Below are positions 9,485-22,838 of a DNA stretch of 64,000 nucleotides, one piece after another. The stretch lies in assembly GCA_015680685.1 (NCBI GenBank), contig MNCI01008022.1, positions 402,262 to 466,261 of the forward strand, written 5' to 3'. Made by a program: the position numbers and the translations under genes. The DNA is from Gnetum montanum (taxonomy: Eukaryota; Streptophyta; Gnetopsida; Gnetales; Gnetaceae). The notes beneath the pieces were generated by a model, which saw only the letters and a list, made by a program, of their open reading frames with translations, did no database searches and was not told the DNA's origin. Position 1 is the first letter of the stretch, and each line of letters begins with the position of its first letter.

Positions 9485-11773
9485 GAGTATGATAGTTTGC
9501 ATGTTTTTATTGAACAATGTTGGAAGCTTGTTATTGGTAGGTGAATCTAATGAAGTTCTAACTCTACTAGCCTTTTCTGGACTTGTCCTAAAGAAAGGAC
9601 ATTTCTTTGTCTAGTCCTTAGTATTCCTAGTAGGATCATCTACTTGTATATTCACTTCCCTTGTAGCTCTCCTCTGCTATGGTTGTGATAGTCATTCTCC
9701 TTGCATAACAGGTGGTGGCCTCAGTGGCAAAGGATTGGAAGGAAACTTTGATGGACTAGCTACTGAAAAATGTGCATGAGGACTTTAATCCATCCTTGAG
9801 TAGTAGGTGTATAGTATTCTAATGGATAAGAAGAAGAAGAAACTTAGACGAATGTGTTTGCTGGAGATATTGGACATTGAACATAAAATCCATAAGGGTT
9901 TATTTGCTTGTATGGATATTTTTTCCTTGGCAGTAACATTGCCCATGTTTGCAGTTGTTGCCACTACTACTAATATTGCTCTTATGGTTGAGCATAGGCT
10001 CCACTTGAATAATATGTCAGCTAGAAGGTTTGTCTAATATTACCTTGAGGATAAGGTAGTCTTCTGGAAATCTGCTTTTTGATGAAGCTTGGATTGAGTG
10101 CATATACACCATATTCTTGCAAGTGGGCCATAATAGGACAACATCCCTTAGGATATTCATATTATCACACATTGCATCCTGCATCTTCTTTTGAACTCAA
10201 GTCAGTCTACCCTTCAATGATAGCAACTCTTCCTTTATGCTTATAACTTTCTCGTCCATTGGCTCTTTTCTTTTGTCTTTCCTTGCCCCTGTTAAGTGCT
10301 TGTTCAGCCTTTTCTTTCACAATCTTTAGGGCTGTAGCAAACTTCTCATCCATTGAATCCTAAACTTTCTCTACCTTAGCCTCTATATCATTAACTAATT
10401 TTTGAATAGGTAGATCCTTTTTTAAGATGATATTTTCTAAGGTTTTGTCCTCTTATTTAACACATAGCTACACATCTTTCTTCCTAATTGATGAATCTTT
10501 ATTATATTCTTCAGTTGACTCTCTCTTATTAAGTTCTCCTTCTTTATTAGTAACATGTTTAATTAGTCTTTGGATGTGATGGGATGTCATTTTTGATAAT
10601 TTTCCTTGGGCATAAACCCCAAGAGTTTCTTTGGTTTTGCTTTGCAACCCATCTACAATATGCTTGAGCTATTCCCTTGGTGAAAATTCATGGCTTGGGC
10701 ATCTATGCAACAGTGGATAGTATCTGCCCATTACTACATCAAGGGTCTCATGAGTCACTTTCTTCCATCCCTAAATCTGTTTTCTTAAATTGGAAACTTG
10801 CAAATAAGTTTGACATTTGTCATTGAATAGTTTGAGCATGGTACTCCAACACCTGATAGATTCAGGTTCTAGTGACATGTACTACCTCTCTACATCTTTC
10901 ACAAGTGTTTTGGGAAATAGTTTTAACTTTTTCCAATCACTTTTAATATTGTGAAGGGCACAAGCATCATGGAAAGCTTGAAGGTGATGTTGTGGATCAG
11001 CATTATAGCCACCTTCAAATCTTGGCATGTTATTCATGTCAAGCCATTTGATTCAGCTATCCCTCACGTGCATCACTAGGATGTGAATAGCTTCCTAGAT
11101 GTGGCTCATACTACAAGTTGTCATTAGGGGTTCATTATCTTCATCGAGTTTGTGTGCTCTATTGTAGTGATGTCCCCTTCTATGCTCATGCTTTTCCTAA
11201 TCCTCTCTTTGATCCCCATATCTTCTTTACTTGTACTCTTCATCTTCTAAATCATAATTTCTTGATTGTCGATCATAATGATCATGAGTCCTTCTCTCTT
11301 CCCTATCATAATCTCTATGGCTTGGTCACCTTCTATTAGATTCCTTTGATGATCGTGAGATGAGGATGAGTCAGTACGAGGATGGTGTTTGCTTGTTCTC
11401 CTTTCATGACTCCTGTATTCATCTTTGTGATCTTACAGATACTGTTGACCTTGAGTTTTGCTTATATTTTGAGCTAATTGCCTCCCTCTTAGGTGTCTCT
11501 ACTAGGGTAGACTACATTTAAACTTTGACAAGTTCTTCAAGTCTAATGATAGGTGTTTTTGAAGGCTTTTCATGATTCTGGTGGGGTTGTTCTATGATGA
11601 ATGTATCAACATCAAATTCCTCTAAAACAACAGAAGTGTTAACTTGTTTTCCTTTATTATGTACATGTTTTATTTCCATGGTAGCATCTTTTCAAATTTG
11701 CTCCTTTATGGGTTCATAGGGCCTAGTCATGTGCTTAGTCACATGGTACCCTTCATGGATTTGGTATAGATTC
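9485..11773 (-). pseudogene. gag of A1 (Ty3 type)
   Basis: The minus-strand frame, broken by many stops, encodes a Ty3-type Gag. The core around 11030-10740 includes RFEGGYN, HHLQAFHDACAL and STMLKLFNDKCQ. It continues into a Pro/Tyr/Gln-rich C-terminal part near 9700-10060. Sister copies are A2 (35880-36071 for the core) and A5 (62840-63440, + strand). The N terminus is 26 kb away (38307, - strand) because A2 inserted in the leader. Gag would form the particle; this copy cannot. Confidence 0.6.
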
Positions 11774-11778
11774 ATTCC

Positions 11779-12637
11779 TGATTAGTGGAGTATCCAACAT
11801 CCAACCATATGAGATACGAGTGTTCATGCACAATCCTGGTTAAATTCCATAGACAAGGCAATGTGACTATGTAAGTAATTGGTTAGAGTTCATGATCATT
11901 ATCTTCTTAGGTGACCTAGTAAATTCAATGCATATGATTTAACTCATGATGAGGTATATAATAGATGATGTTTTATTGGCCATATTATGCCAAGTAAACA
12001 TTAAGTAAATGGAATAGTTTCTAAACTTAAGTGACAGTAAAAAAATCTAATCTAGCCTATGCAATGAGAAACTAGCCCTAACCTTCCATTCACACCTTGA
12101 ACTTCATGCAACTACTACTAGGATTATCAAGTACCACACTATTGGGCGTACCAAGTGATAGTACTACTGAGTTACCAAGTAGCTACACGTAAGTGCTTGA
12201 GATCAGTCGTACTCATTCTGCTTAATGACAATAATGGTAAAGTGCATTGAAAGTAAATCAATAACTATGAAAACAATAAACATTAAACTAAATAAAATGA
12301 TGGAAAGTAATCTCAATCTTTATTTTTTGTCATGGAATGTGCCCAAATACATCATACTCGAATAAAGACTCTATTCAATCACTTAACATCACACTGTGAA
12401 CACACATTACTAAGTATTGAAAGCTAAAATCATGAAAATAAACTAAAAGAGTTCTGCTACTATGTTATTAAATCTATTACGGATCTGTGCACCTAAGTGT
12501 TGCTTTTATAAGCTAAAAGGCACCTTGCGATATCATTTATATGATAACATATCATGAGATATGATATCGAATCTACGACATCATAGATACGATATCATAA
12601 CTATGATATTGTTATGGTGAGATTTTTGACTTTATCA
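11779..12637 (-). repeat. 3' LTR of A2
   Basis: The edges on the + strand are TGATTAG and GACTTTATCA. It aligns along its length with 37179-38053. Read on the minus strand, U3 holds GATATC at 12591, 12563 and 12529, then CTTATAAAAGC (12502-12512). This gives a very short U3 of about 125 bases. Confidence 0.8.
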
Positions 12638-12941
12638 TACCCTCATGACTAATTGAAAACTTGTTCTTGAGTTTAAAAAGTGAGGATAGAATCCCTTACA
12701 AAATTGGGAGGTAGATTTACATGACACTAACTCTTATATAATTCACTCTCTAATGTCATAGTGGAGTTTACAAAAATGAAACATTTCATGACATGACAAC
12801 TTTACAAAAGAACAAAAATTAGTAAAGCTAGATGTAGCTTTATGTTGTTCTAGGTGGTGGTGACTCCTCCATGGATTGCTTCTAAAATTGGTAGCAGTTC
12901 AAGAGTGCCTGCAATTTCTCCTCTTCTATTCTTAGATCTGT

Positions 12942-15452
12942 TGATGCATAAATTTTGGATGCATCAACATCAAGAAAAAAAACTCATTTGAGGAGACTAT
13001 TGCCTAGGGCACCTTCCATGTGGGTAAAGAAACCTGGGAATAGTCTCAACTGGAGAGGGCTATGTGACATTTCCAAAAAGTTATTTACATTGAAAAGTTG
13101 AGAAAATTTAAATTGAACAACTATCTTGAATTTCAAGACTTAATAAAAATATAGTGATTAGTAAATTTAAATTTTTCCTTGCTCTCCTACTATTATCATC
13201 AGTCTATGTTGTTTCATCATTGTGGAGGCTGCGACTACCGACATTGCTTGTAGCTACTGGGAGAGAGAGAGAAAGAGTGATCTATTCTACCGCTAACTAC
13301 CACCATTCATGATTACAACTAGGAAAAAAACCCTTGCGGTAGCAAGGATGAAAATCCCACTACATAGGGATGTGCTACTTCTACTGCTAGGTGTTGTTGT
13401 TGCTATGATCATAAACCACCACTAACTATTGCCTACTATTAATGCCTAGGTCACCACATACACCACTGTCCATCACCTACCACATGCCAATTACATCATC
13501 ATCGTTGTCAGCCCTTGTTACCACCGTTACTCTGTTGATGCACCTTCCACCTTTGTTGACACCAACATTGTTGTTGTTAACATGTGTGCGACTACTGTTG
13601 CTAGTTGCTATTAGTAGAAAATCACTAACTGTTGTAGGAACTCACTGCTTCTCTATCGCTGCTATGTTGATTGCTGCCACCACTGCTGACAAATAGTCGA
13701 CACACAATTGCTACAACTAAGTGCCACCTACCACCTATCGTCCACTGCTACACGACCACTAACATTGTTGATAGTGCCTACTATCTATGCATCATCCACC
13801 ATCGATCATGACCACTACTACCACACACTGTCACTTGCCTAACTATCATTTGCTGCACATGTCACATTGTGCCATCACTGTTTACATCACATGTTGTTCT
13901 GATGTCATCGTGGAGAGCCATGTGCTCTTTGAGCTTGTCGTGTGATGCATTTAATGTCGTTCACGTCAATGCTGATTTGTGGGCTTGCCTATCATCACAT
14001 GTTTACCTACAACCATCTCCCTGTCATCGATGATCACCTACCACGTACATCATTGTTTGCCATTAGGAGAGAGATGGAAATCAAGCCCACTACAGGAACA
14101 CACTGCCATCCCTCATTCACTGTGACCATGTGTTGCCACTGCTACCAGGAGACTGTTATCGCTACACGTCATTTTTGTGCCACCACCACCATGCACCAAC
14201 ATGCTTGCATGCCCAACCACCATTAGAGAGGGACATGTTGTTTTTCAATCATTATTAACCAACCATTGTCATGAAAGAAGAGGCTAGCACACTATTGCCT
14301 TCTATCCTACCAAAGTGAGGAGAGGCTAGTCGATCCACTTACAATTGCGATCACTACCGCCACACGCCTTGCCAGAGAGAAGAGAGGCTAATGATAATTC
14401 CCCCTTGTTTCCTCTACTGATTTGGGAGAAGGAAGGCTCTAGTTGTTACTTCATATCTGCTTTTATAACCACTGGTCACCTACTTAAATGTCCAATCCTA
14501 TAACATCTACCACATCTACACCATTACATCCACCACCATGCCGACATAACCATAGCCATGTCACTACCACCCTTGCCTACAATGCCCACATCCCACGTCT
14601 CCATGTAATGCCCATTGGTGTTAATACAATCACCACCACCACCACGTAACTTCCCCACGTCCACCACTTCTGCAAATTGTTGTTCACAAATTAAGAGTAT
14701 TATTTCTTATTTAACTATAATTTGTTGGCTTCACTGCAAGGTTTCACTCTAAATGAAATGGATTCAAACTACCAATATTAAAATACAGTTGAAAAATCAT
14801 TAGAAGACTTCCCAGAATCCTTGAAAAAATTATAAAATAGGCATAACCAGAATCTGTTGAAATTAGGTGTAATGCATTTCGCAGTATCCTTTTGGCCTCT
14901 CCCACAACACACTACTGGGAGTTTACCCTTAACAGAAGCTTTTTATTTTTTTAAAATTTTTCCTTTATAGGATAGCAATGGCTAACTTGGTAAAAAAAAA
15001 GATGTTTATGTTGTACTATGAGTAATCACTGCTACTCATACTCATAATGTAATTTCAAAAATGTTGAAATATGCACAAGATAATTTCTTTTCATAAAAAA
15101 ATCTTAATTATAAAAAAATTATTTAAAATTCTATATAAAAACAAATGAGAAAATATCAATTCAAGATAGATTTTAGACTCTCTAAAATTAGAGCTAATCA
15201 CTCCATTGGAAAGGGGAGTTAAAGTTTTTGAAAATTTAGGATTTTTAATCCCATTGGTTTGTTGATTAATTAATCTTTGGGTCCTTTCCACCATTGAAAT
15301 AATTTAAAAATTATATAGAAACTGTGAAGTTGGATAATATATTTTTTATTATGTTTATAGAAACCTTGAAGTTTGATGGTTTTTTTTTTTTTTTTTTGGT
15401 TGAGTCAAAACTATTAATCATGGTCCTATGCCTAACATGGGCAAGGTTGACA
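12942..15452 (-). repeat. LTR of element G (left, 3' in element orientation)
   Basis: Starts TGATGCATAAATTTTGGA with TGCATCA closing a 7-bp inverted repeat at 12960-12966, and ends GGTTGACA. It aligns throughout with 20354-22838. About 13200-14650 is dominated by CAY/ACY-type trinucleotides, which create His/Thr/Leu-rich frames that are not genes. A poly-T run is at ~15380-15398. Confidence 0.75.
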
Positions 15453-15475
15453 TACACTTAGCCCCCAAACTTTAA
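15453..15475 (-). other. Polypurine tract of element G
   Basis: Minus-strand AAAGTTTGGGGGCTAAG lies next to the 3' LTR edge. This is the purine run expected immediately before a 3' LTR and fixes the element's orientation. Confidence 0.5.
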
Positions 15476-16855
15476 TTGCATGTAAGTGCAAAGATGACAA
15501 AAACCATGAAATTTTAAAAGGAAATGCAATAGATAGAGAATTGAAACATCATAAAACATAGACAAATTAAAACTTGAAAGCAAACTATATTGATCTAAAT
15601 ATGATTAAAATAACCATATAATCAAAAGAGAACTAAATGTGTGCCACCCTTACCACACCATCTTATTTAATCAAACTCTAAATATATAATTTTTATAAAT
15701 CATAATTTTAACTACATAGGTATATATATAATTAGAATAGATAATTAATATCTTATTTATAATCTTCTCACAAGGTAAAAGTAAAAGGTATGTGGACTAC
15801 TTTAAGCACAAGACTTATGCCAAACCTAATGAGGATAAGCTTAACTTACATCATGGCTAGTTGTAACTTTTAGATTTTTCCTTAGGACTCTTTCTTTCTT
15901 TTTCTTTTTTTCTTTTTCTTTACATGACATTCAAAAAGGGAATGGAGAAAAGGAATTATTTGCTTTTCTTTCTTTTTTTAATTTTGGAAAAATAGGCTCA
16001 AAAGGGAAAATGGAGGTTAGGGTGAGGATAACTGCCAGACCCCATCGCACTCAAGAACTTATTACACTGCCAATGAACATGGTTCTCATTCTCTTTTCTT
16101 TTTCTTCTTCCTTTTTTTTTCTTTTGAGGAAACTTTGCTCATGGTGTACTTTATTCCTAAGGTAAGAATTTAAACATGAGTTTGGCCGATTAGCTGCACT
16201 GTCAAAGAACATGATCCTTTCAAAACTTTGCCCATGGTGCAATTCAATCCTCATGTACATGCCTTTAACTTTGATGGCATCATAGCAGGTCTCCTGGGTG
16301 GCTAAGGATTCTCAAGCAGAAATGAACACACTTGACCCTACTATTCATAGGATAGTCATGAATCATCACACTTGAGGGCTAGGGCTTATGAGAGGGAAAA
16401 CAACACTTTCCAAGGTCACCTAGTGATTATGGCTCACAATTCTCCAACATCACATATCCTACACTCACATGACCATGATGATTACATAATACGTTAGCAT
16501 AAATCCCATCCTCCATAATCCAACATAATAAATAAACCAAGACCTTGAAATTGACTAGGAAGAATCATAGCATTATTAAAATATACGATATAAAGGAGAT
16601 TTTAAGTAATAGCAATAAGATATATCATGTGAAGCATTATACTTGCATTATATTCCAATGGTGTTATGATAACCCAATGCCTAGTAACTCAAACTACCAT
16701 AATGATTATTAAAATCATATGAAAAGCACAAATCAAACCAAAACCAATATGCTAAGAAAAAGATAATGTAAATGGAAAGAAAATATGCAAATGCAGCTAT
16801 ATACAAATGAAATGCATGATGAGGGGAAAGAAAACATGCAACTAATGATCTACCA
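15476..16855 (-). other. 3' non-coding part of element G
   Basis: AT-rich, with no convincing frame. A diverged duplication of about 110 bases is visible: CACTGCCAATGAACATGG near 16066 and CACTGTCAAAGAACATG near 16197, each followed by an ACTTTG-C-CATGGTG motif. Confidence 0.45.
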
Positions 16856-16859
16856 GGTG

Positions 16860-17474
16860 TCCATGTGGGGCACCTAAGTAGAAATGCTTCAAATGAAATG
16901 CATTAAAGTTTCTATATAATTTATGTCCTTGCACATTAGCAATTTTGTACACATTAGGGCCAATGACATCTATAATTTGGAATGGACCTCACCACATAAG
17001 AGAAAACTTAGTTCGAAGACTTGTTCAACCAAAAGCTCTACCTCTTTTTAGTACTAGATCTCCTATTTTAAAGATTTTACCTACATGTTTCTTGTCAAGC
17101 CATCATTTAACAATTTTTCAATGATTATGATTACAAAAATCAAGACATAATCTTAATTTTCTCATTCACTTTCTATCAGGCACTAAATTTGAATGTTTCA
17201 TAAGATGAATAATTTTAGATCCTAAAAGTTCATCAAGTTTTTCTTTCATATAAGTTTCAATCTTAAGTCTAGGTCTTAGTAAGTCATCGAATACAGCTTC
17301 TCTAGGAACATGTTCAATGGATGTGTCATCAAAATTTGGTGCACCTTCTAACATTTTAAGTGATAAGATCTCATTTATATCTTTGTCCTTCCCTAAAGGT
17401 GGCAAGTCACCTAGAAAAAGTCTCCTTTCATTATGTTTGGTGATAAGGCAATGTATCTTCATAGATTTCTTCAC
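16860..17474 (-). pseudogene. Integrase C-terminal tail of element G
   Basis: On the minus strand near 17100-16860 the frame-shifted products include KIFKIGDLVLK, then GPFQIIDVIGPNVYKI, then FHLKHFYLG. These are the hallmark segments of the gypsy integrase C-terminal domain. Upstream (17474-17166) is an open stretch of 102 codons with LLRPRLKIETYMKEKLDEL that I cannot assign. It follows almost directly on the protease, so about 2 kb of polymerase and integrase core is deleted. Confidence 0.55.
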
Positions 17475-17634
17475 CTTCTCTAAAAATTTGATTGGATTGG
17501 GTGGAATCTATATGAAAAAAATGATTTATTTTTGTAATTTCACTCACATGTTCATTTATAACATGTTTGCCATGTTCAACCTCAAGAACTCTAATATAAA
17601 GGTTAGCATTTTAATTTTCCAAAGATTGACTTTG

Positions 17635-18039
17635 TTAATCAAAGGTTGTAACTACCTGTTTGTAGAAAGGTTCTCTTGGTATGACCATATATTCATATTT
17701 TCCTTTGATAGGAATTAATAGTTTTGAGAAATTTGACCTTAAAAAGCCCCCAAACTTGGCTCCAAAAGTCCTAGATAAGAGCACACCATAAGTGGGTGAC
17801 ATATCAACTACTAAGATATCTGTATAGCATGTAAATGTAGGGTATTTTTTAAGTTGTACTTTCACTCCTTGTAATGACCCTACTACAGGTACATTAGAGT
17901 TTTCAAGTTGTATCACACTTCTGATTTGTGGTAGCATCCCTGCTCTTAAGGTTTTACATACCTCAAGTGGCATGACACTAATGATTGCTCTAGAATCCAT
18001 TAAACAATTATGAATGTTCTTTCCTAAAATAATCAGCAT
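17635..18039 (-). pseudogene. Retropepsin-like protease of element G
   Basis: The 134-codon open stretch reads NCLMDSRAIISVMPL at the active site, where functional relatives have D-S/T-G-A. The glycine is replaced by arginine. A later block, YGVLLSRTFGAKFGGFL, matches the second conserved region of gypsy proteases (normally ...GR.W or similar). Gag maturation would be its role; the active-site change and the lost polymerase make it inert. Confidence 0.6.
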
Positions 18040-19130
18040 TGTTAGGAAAAGGAGGTTGCTCTTTCTTGCTCATCATGGAATTGCTTGCATTTTGCATTGA
18101 TAACACATTAGGACTTTCAATGAAGTGAACTTGCCTTTCAGGGGTTGGGGATTTTTCTTTATTGGATTCTGGTCTATGAATTATCTCTTAGATCACATCT
18201 TTCATTTCATTAAACTATAGAAGGTAATACATTAAAATGTTAGCTTTAATTTTCTTCAAATCCTCAACTATATCATAAGTCTTATTTTCATCTTTGACTT
18301 CTTGTTAAGATGGAGTTCTTCTAAGTATAGAAGGGAGGTTTGGTCATTGTGGGGCATTCGTTTGGGATGACCCAATTTGAGTAGTTGTGTTATTTTGACT
18401 AAGAGCTCTTTTGTTTAGAGGAGTATAAGGATTATTCCTAGTTTCTTGTTTTTTCTTGTTCATAATGTCACTAACTCTATGGTAGCAAGTGTTATGTGGG
18501 TTGGGGTTGCTTACCATAACTTTTTCCAATGAGGTCACTTCTTCATTCTCAATTTCATGAGGCATGTTAAGGACCATAATAGGGGTTTTTCCATTTTGTT
18601 GACTCTAGGCATTATCATCATATAATGCTAAAAATTAAAAACAAGTTTTCTTAGAGTGTTGCCTAGTGTTATGAAGATGAAAATAATCATCATTGATTAA
18701 TGTACTTGGCTTTTCAAATTGTATGAGAACTTTATTGTTGTTTCACTTTAGTTCAACTACTTCAATGGAAAGCTTTTGAAGTGAAGTTAGTATCTAGGTC
18801 ATTTGATTTTGATTTTGAGTTGGGGGTTCAATAGGATTAGATATTCCATTTGGGTTTATGATGGATTGAATTAAGGCTTTGGATTGGTCATCATTCAAAC
18901 CAGTGTTGGATCATAGAAATGAAGAAGATGTGGGACCTTGAAAATAGCTATTTGTACATTGACTCATTTGAAGGGGAGTGGGAGTTTGAAACATGGTATT
19001 GGTCATTGGGAAATTTGGTAAAGGTAGAGGACTATATTACATAGGGTTGCTAATGCTCATCATCCCAAATTAGGTTTGAATGATATTCATGAGGGTAATT
19101 TGTTCTAACTCAATAGCTTTAGCCATTGCT
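18040..19130 (-). pseudogene. Gag C-terminal and linker region of element G
   Basis: This joins the gag core (19133-19666) to the protease (17635-18039) in element order. A 77-codon open piece at 18577-18344 is polar and Asn/Thr-rich (NNTTTQIGSSQTNAPQ). Stops interrupt the rest. No zinc knuckle was recognised. Confidence 0.4.
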
Positions 19131-19132
19131 TC

Positions 19133-19666
19133 CTATATTTCTATTATGTTGTGATCAAATTTAATGGCATAGGCAAAGAATGGATCAATGGTGGACAAGT
19201 AAAAATTGAGGATGCCACCAAGTTGTGAATGCATCTCATTTGACATGTAAGCAAGTTGATGAAGGAATCTTAAGTCGTAGTCATGAACATTTTTCCCATG
19301 TATTTTTCTTAAGCTTATCAAAGTGCTTGATGCTATGGCCAAGCTAATGAACTTGTCAAACTGAAGTAAGAACTCATTTTTGAGTTCTTGCCATGAGTTG
19401 ATGGAGGCATTAGGAAGCATCAAAAACCATTGGGTGGCTTTGCTCTTAAAAGTTGTCACAAATAACCTATATGATATGTCATTTTTTACAATGTTATGGA
19501 TCCCTAGTAAGGTTTCGAAACATCGTATATGTTGGCAAGTATTACTAGTAGGGATTGTGGGATCGTAGAACAAGTTTATGCTTTGGAGTGATTTTAGGAT
19601 GTCATGATAATTGGCAAAGTTAAAAGGGTTGCTCACCAAGGGAGCTAGCATTTGATTGGCTACCAT
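19133..19666 (-). pseudogene. gag core of element G
   Basis: A 177-codon open stretch. The central motif ATQWFLMLPNASINSWQEL followed by KNEFLLQF is the classic retrotransposon Gag (capsid) signature: W..L, then SW..L...F...F. Conserved RLFVTTFKSKA precedes it. It is open over its whole length, which is notable beside the decayed neighbours, but the downstream frame is broken. It would form the particle of an LTR retrotransposon. Confidence 0.75.
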
Positions 19667-19689
19667 CCTAGTCCAAGTTCTCTTAGGGA

Positions 19690-20326
19690 TAGAACTTGAA
19701 AAATGTGAAGCTTGTTTTTTTCTTAATGTAAAGTGAGGGGTAGTTGGTCGATTAGGGGTAGAGGTAAATGATTCTTGTTATGAGTGTTCACACATAAAAC
19801 AAGAATCACATAATATAAATGTTAAAATAAAGCTATAATATAGAGTAAAAAAGAGATAAATAATATTATATCTTTGACAAAAAATACTAAAATATGCTAG
19901 ATAAAAAATATTTAAAAAAAATAAAAATAAATACATAAAATTGTAATATAAAATTTAAAAGGAAAATGATGAAATGCAAAATTTTAGAAAAATAAATTTA
20001 AAACTGAATGATTAATAAAAGCACCTTACCACAGTTAGGACTTAGGTAATGACCACCAAAATACAAATCTAAAAATGGGACTGGAAAAATAAGGGTTTAG
20101 GAATTTGAAAACAGGATTAAAGATGGATGATGAGAGTTGGGTAACAAAAATTTTATGAAATAGACTTTTGGTATCAGAAAATAAAGCAAAATATTTTTTT
20201 TAAAACCAAGGCTAAAAACAGAGATTTTAGCAAAAAAAATAAGTGTTGAAATTGGTTCAGGAAACGAATTAGAAATAAAAAAATGACAAGAAAAACTGAT
20301 CTTGGAAAACAAAGGCTAGAAAAATA
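19690..20326 (-). other. Leader of element G
   Basis: AT-rich leader between the primer-binding region and gag. No coding potential is recognised; short frames are AT-driven. Confidence 0.45.
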
Positions 20327-20344
20327 GCTCTCCTTCTAACACCA
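20327..20344 (-). other. Probable primer-binding site of element G
   Basis: The minus strand reads TGGTGTTAGAAGGAGAGC, nine bases inside the 5' LTR edge. It begins TGG as required and its first 12 bases resemble a tRNA-Leu-type site (TGGTGTCAGAAG) with one C-to-T change. The tRNA assignment is tentative. Confidence 0.4.
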
Positions 20345-20353
20345 AAAAGGTAT

Positions 20354-20665
20354 TGATGTGTAAATTTTAGATGCACCAACACCAAGAAAAAAATTCATTT
20401 GAGGAGACTATTACCTAGGGCACCTCCCGTATGGCTATGAAAACCTAGGAATAGTCTCAACTGGAGAGGGCTATGTGACATTTCCAAAAACTTAATTAAA
20501 TTGAAAAGTTGAGAAAAGTTAAATTGAGACACTATATTGAATTCTAAGACTTAATGAAAATACAATGACTAGTAAATTTAAATTTTTCCCTAGTCTCCTG
20601 TTGTTATCATCGATCCATTCCATTTCATCGTTGTAGATGCTATCATTGCCAATACTACTTGTAGC

Positions 20666-20711
<46 letters not shown>

Positions 20712-22838
20712 TTCCGCCACTAATCGTCGTTGTTCGTGGTTGCAGCCAAGTAAAAAACCCTTGCAGCTGTAAGGACAAAAACCCCACTATGTAAGGATGT
20801 TCTATCATTGTTGTTGGGTGTTAACATTATTGTGACATCAGACCACTACTAATCGTTGCCTACTGTTAATGTCCATGTTGCCACATACGTCATTGTCTAT
20901 TGCCTATCATGCACTGGTTATGAAATTTTTGTTGCCAACCCTAGTGACCACCATCACTTTGCTAATGTACCTACCACTACTGCTGGTGCCATCGTTGTTG
21001 TTGATGCTCATGTGACCGCTATTACTGGTTGTTGTCAACAGAAAACCTTGAGCTATTGCAGGAACTCAATACTTCTCTATCACTATTATGTTGACTACTT
21101 CCACTACTATGTTGACTGCTACCACCACCACTAATAGATAGTCAACACACAGTTGCTATAACTGATCACCACCTACTGCCTATCATCCACTACTATGCAA
21201 CCACTAACATTGTTGTCCAAGCATCATTTGTCGTCGATCACGACCATTACCATCATGCGCTATTGCACATTGCTGATAGGTGCCTAACTGTCGTTTGTTG
21301 TGCATTATTCTAATGCTACCATGGAGAGCCACATGCTCTTCGAGCCTATCACATGTTTCCTTTAATGTTTTCTACACCAATGTTAACACATGGGTTGCCT
21401 GTCACCATCTATTTTCCTGTGGGTGCCTACCCATCATCAATGATTGCTTATTACAAGAATGCACTACCACCCCTCATTTAGTGTGATTGCATGTTGCCAC
21501 TGCTTTCAAGAGACTGTTGTTGTCATGGGCCATTTATGCATCATCATCATTATGCACCCACATGCTCGCATGCCCAACCACTATTAGAGAGGGATGCATT
21601 GTTTGCCAACTGTTGTCATGAGAGGATAGGTTGTCGTGCCATTACCTTTTGTTACACGTCCTATCAGAGTGAGGAGAGTTTGGTTGATCTACTTGCAATT
21701 ATGATAGCCATCGCCACATGCCTTGTTGGAGAGAAGAGAGGCTAGCAATAATCCCCCTTGTTCCCTCTACTGATTTGCAAGAAGGGAGGCTCTAGTTGCT
21801 ACTTCAAACCCCCTTTTATAGCTGCTAGTCGTCTACTTAAATGTCCATTCCCGTAAGATCTGCTACTTCTGCACCATTACATCTATCACTGCATCAACAT
21901 AATTGTAGCCACATTACTGTTGCCCCTATCTGCAATGCCCACATCCCATGTCTTCACGTAACGCCCTTTGGTGTTGGTTAAGATCACCACCACCACCATA
22001 CCACTCCCCCACATCTGTCACTTCTACATATTTTTGTTCACAAATTAAGATTATTATTTCTTATTTAACTATAATTTTTTGGCTTCACTATAAGGTTTCA
22101 CTCTAAATGAAATGGATTCAAATTGCCAATATTACAATATACTTGAAACATCATTGGAAGACTTCCTGGAATCCTTGAAAAATTTGTAAAATAGGAAGAA
22201 CTAGAATATGTTGAAATTAGGTGTAATGTGTTTTGAGTCATCCTTTTGGCCTCTTCCACAATACATTACTAGGAATTTCCCCTTAATAGAAGCTTTTTAT
22301 TTTTTAAAAAAAATTTCCTTTTGCAGGACAAGAATGGCTAGCTTGATAAAAGAAGATGTTTATGTTGTACTATGAGCAATCAATGCTACTCATACTCATA
22401 ATGTAATTTCAAAAATGTTGAAATATGCATAAGACAATTTCTTTCCATAGAAAAATCTTAGTTATAAAAAAATTATTAAAAATGTCACATAAAAGCAAAT
22501 GAGAAAAGATTAATTCAAGATAGATTTTGGACTTTCTAAAATTAGAGCTAATCACTCCATTGGAAGGGGGAGTTAAAGTTTTTGAAAATTTTGGATTGTT
22601 GAGTAATCTTGTTGGTTTGTTGATTAATTAATCTTTGGGTCCGTTACACTATTGAAATGATTTTAAAATTATATAGAAATTGTGAAGTTTGACAATAGAT
22701 TTTTTATTATGTGAAGTTTGATTTATTTTTTTATTTTTTTTTATTATGTTTATAGAAACCATGAAGTTTGACAATATTTTTTTTGTAGAATCAAAATTAT
22801 TAATCATGGCTTGGTGCCTAGCATGGGTGAGGTTGACA
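20354..22838 (-). repeat. LTR of element G (right, 5' in element orientation)
   Basis: The partner of 12942-15452. It carries the same CAY-rich central block (~20580-22020). A GA microsatellite has 20 units at 20670-20709, against 6 units at 13261-13272 in the other LTR, so it expanded (or contracted) after insertion. Confidence 0.75.

Larger units (their letters stand above)
12942..22838 (-). mobile_element. Ty3/gypsy element G with 2.5-kb LTRs, internally deleted
   Basis: Direct LTRs at 12942-15452 and 20354-22838 bound a 4.9-kb interior. Minus-strand order: gag (19666-19133), gag tail, protease (18039-17635), an unassigned stretch, and an integrase tail (~17160-16860). Reverse transcriptase, RNase H and most of integrase are missing. 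The element sits in A2's ORF2, whose reading frame rejoins exactly if one 5-bp flank is removed. The flanks TCTGT and TCAAT match at 3 of 5 bases, an eroded duplication. Confidence 0.75.

Noticed and set aside
11700-11800. Apparent deletion of the primer site and ~390-base leader next to the LTR at 11779
   Set aside because: The missing leader is present at 38054-38454 on the other side of A2, with matching ATTCC duplications, so it is an insertion and not a deletion.
13442-14226. Long His/Thr/Leu-rich open frames at 13442-13696 and 13942-14226 (and counterparts at 20856-21745)
   Set aside because: They translate CAY/ACY trinucleotide-rich LTR sequence; counterparts in the other LTR are not colinear frames, and no domain is seen.
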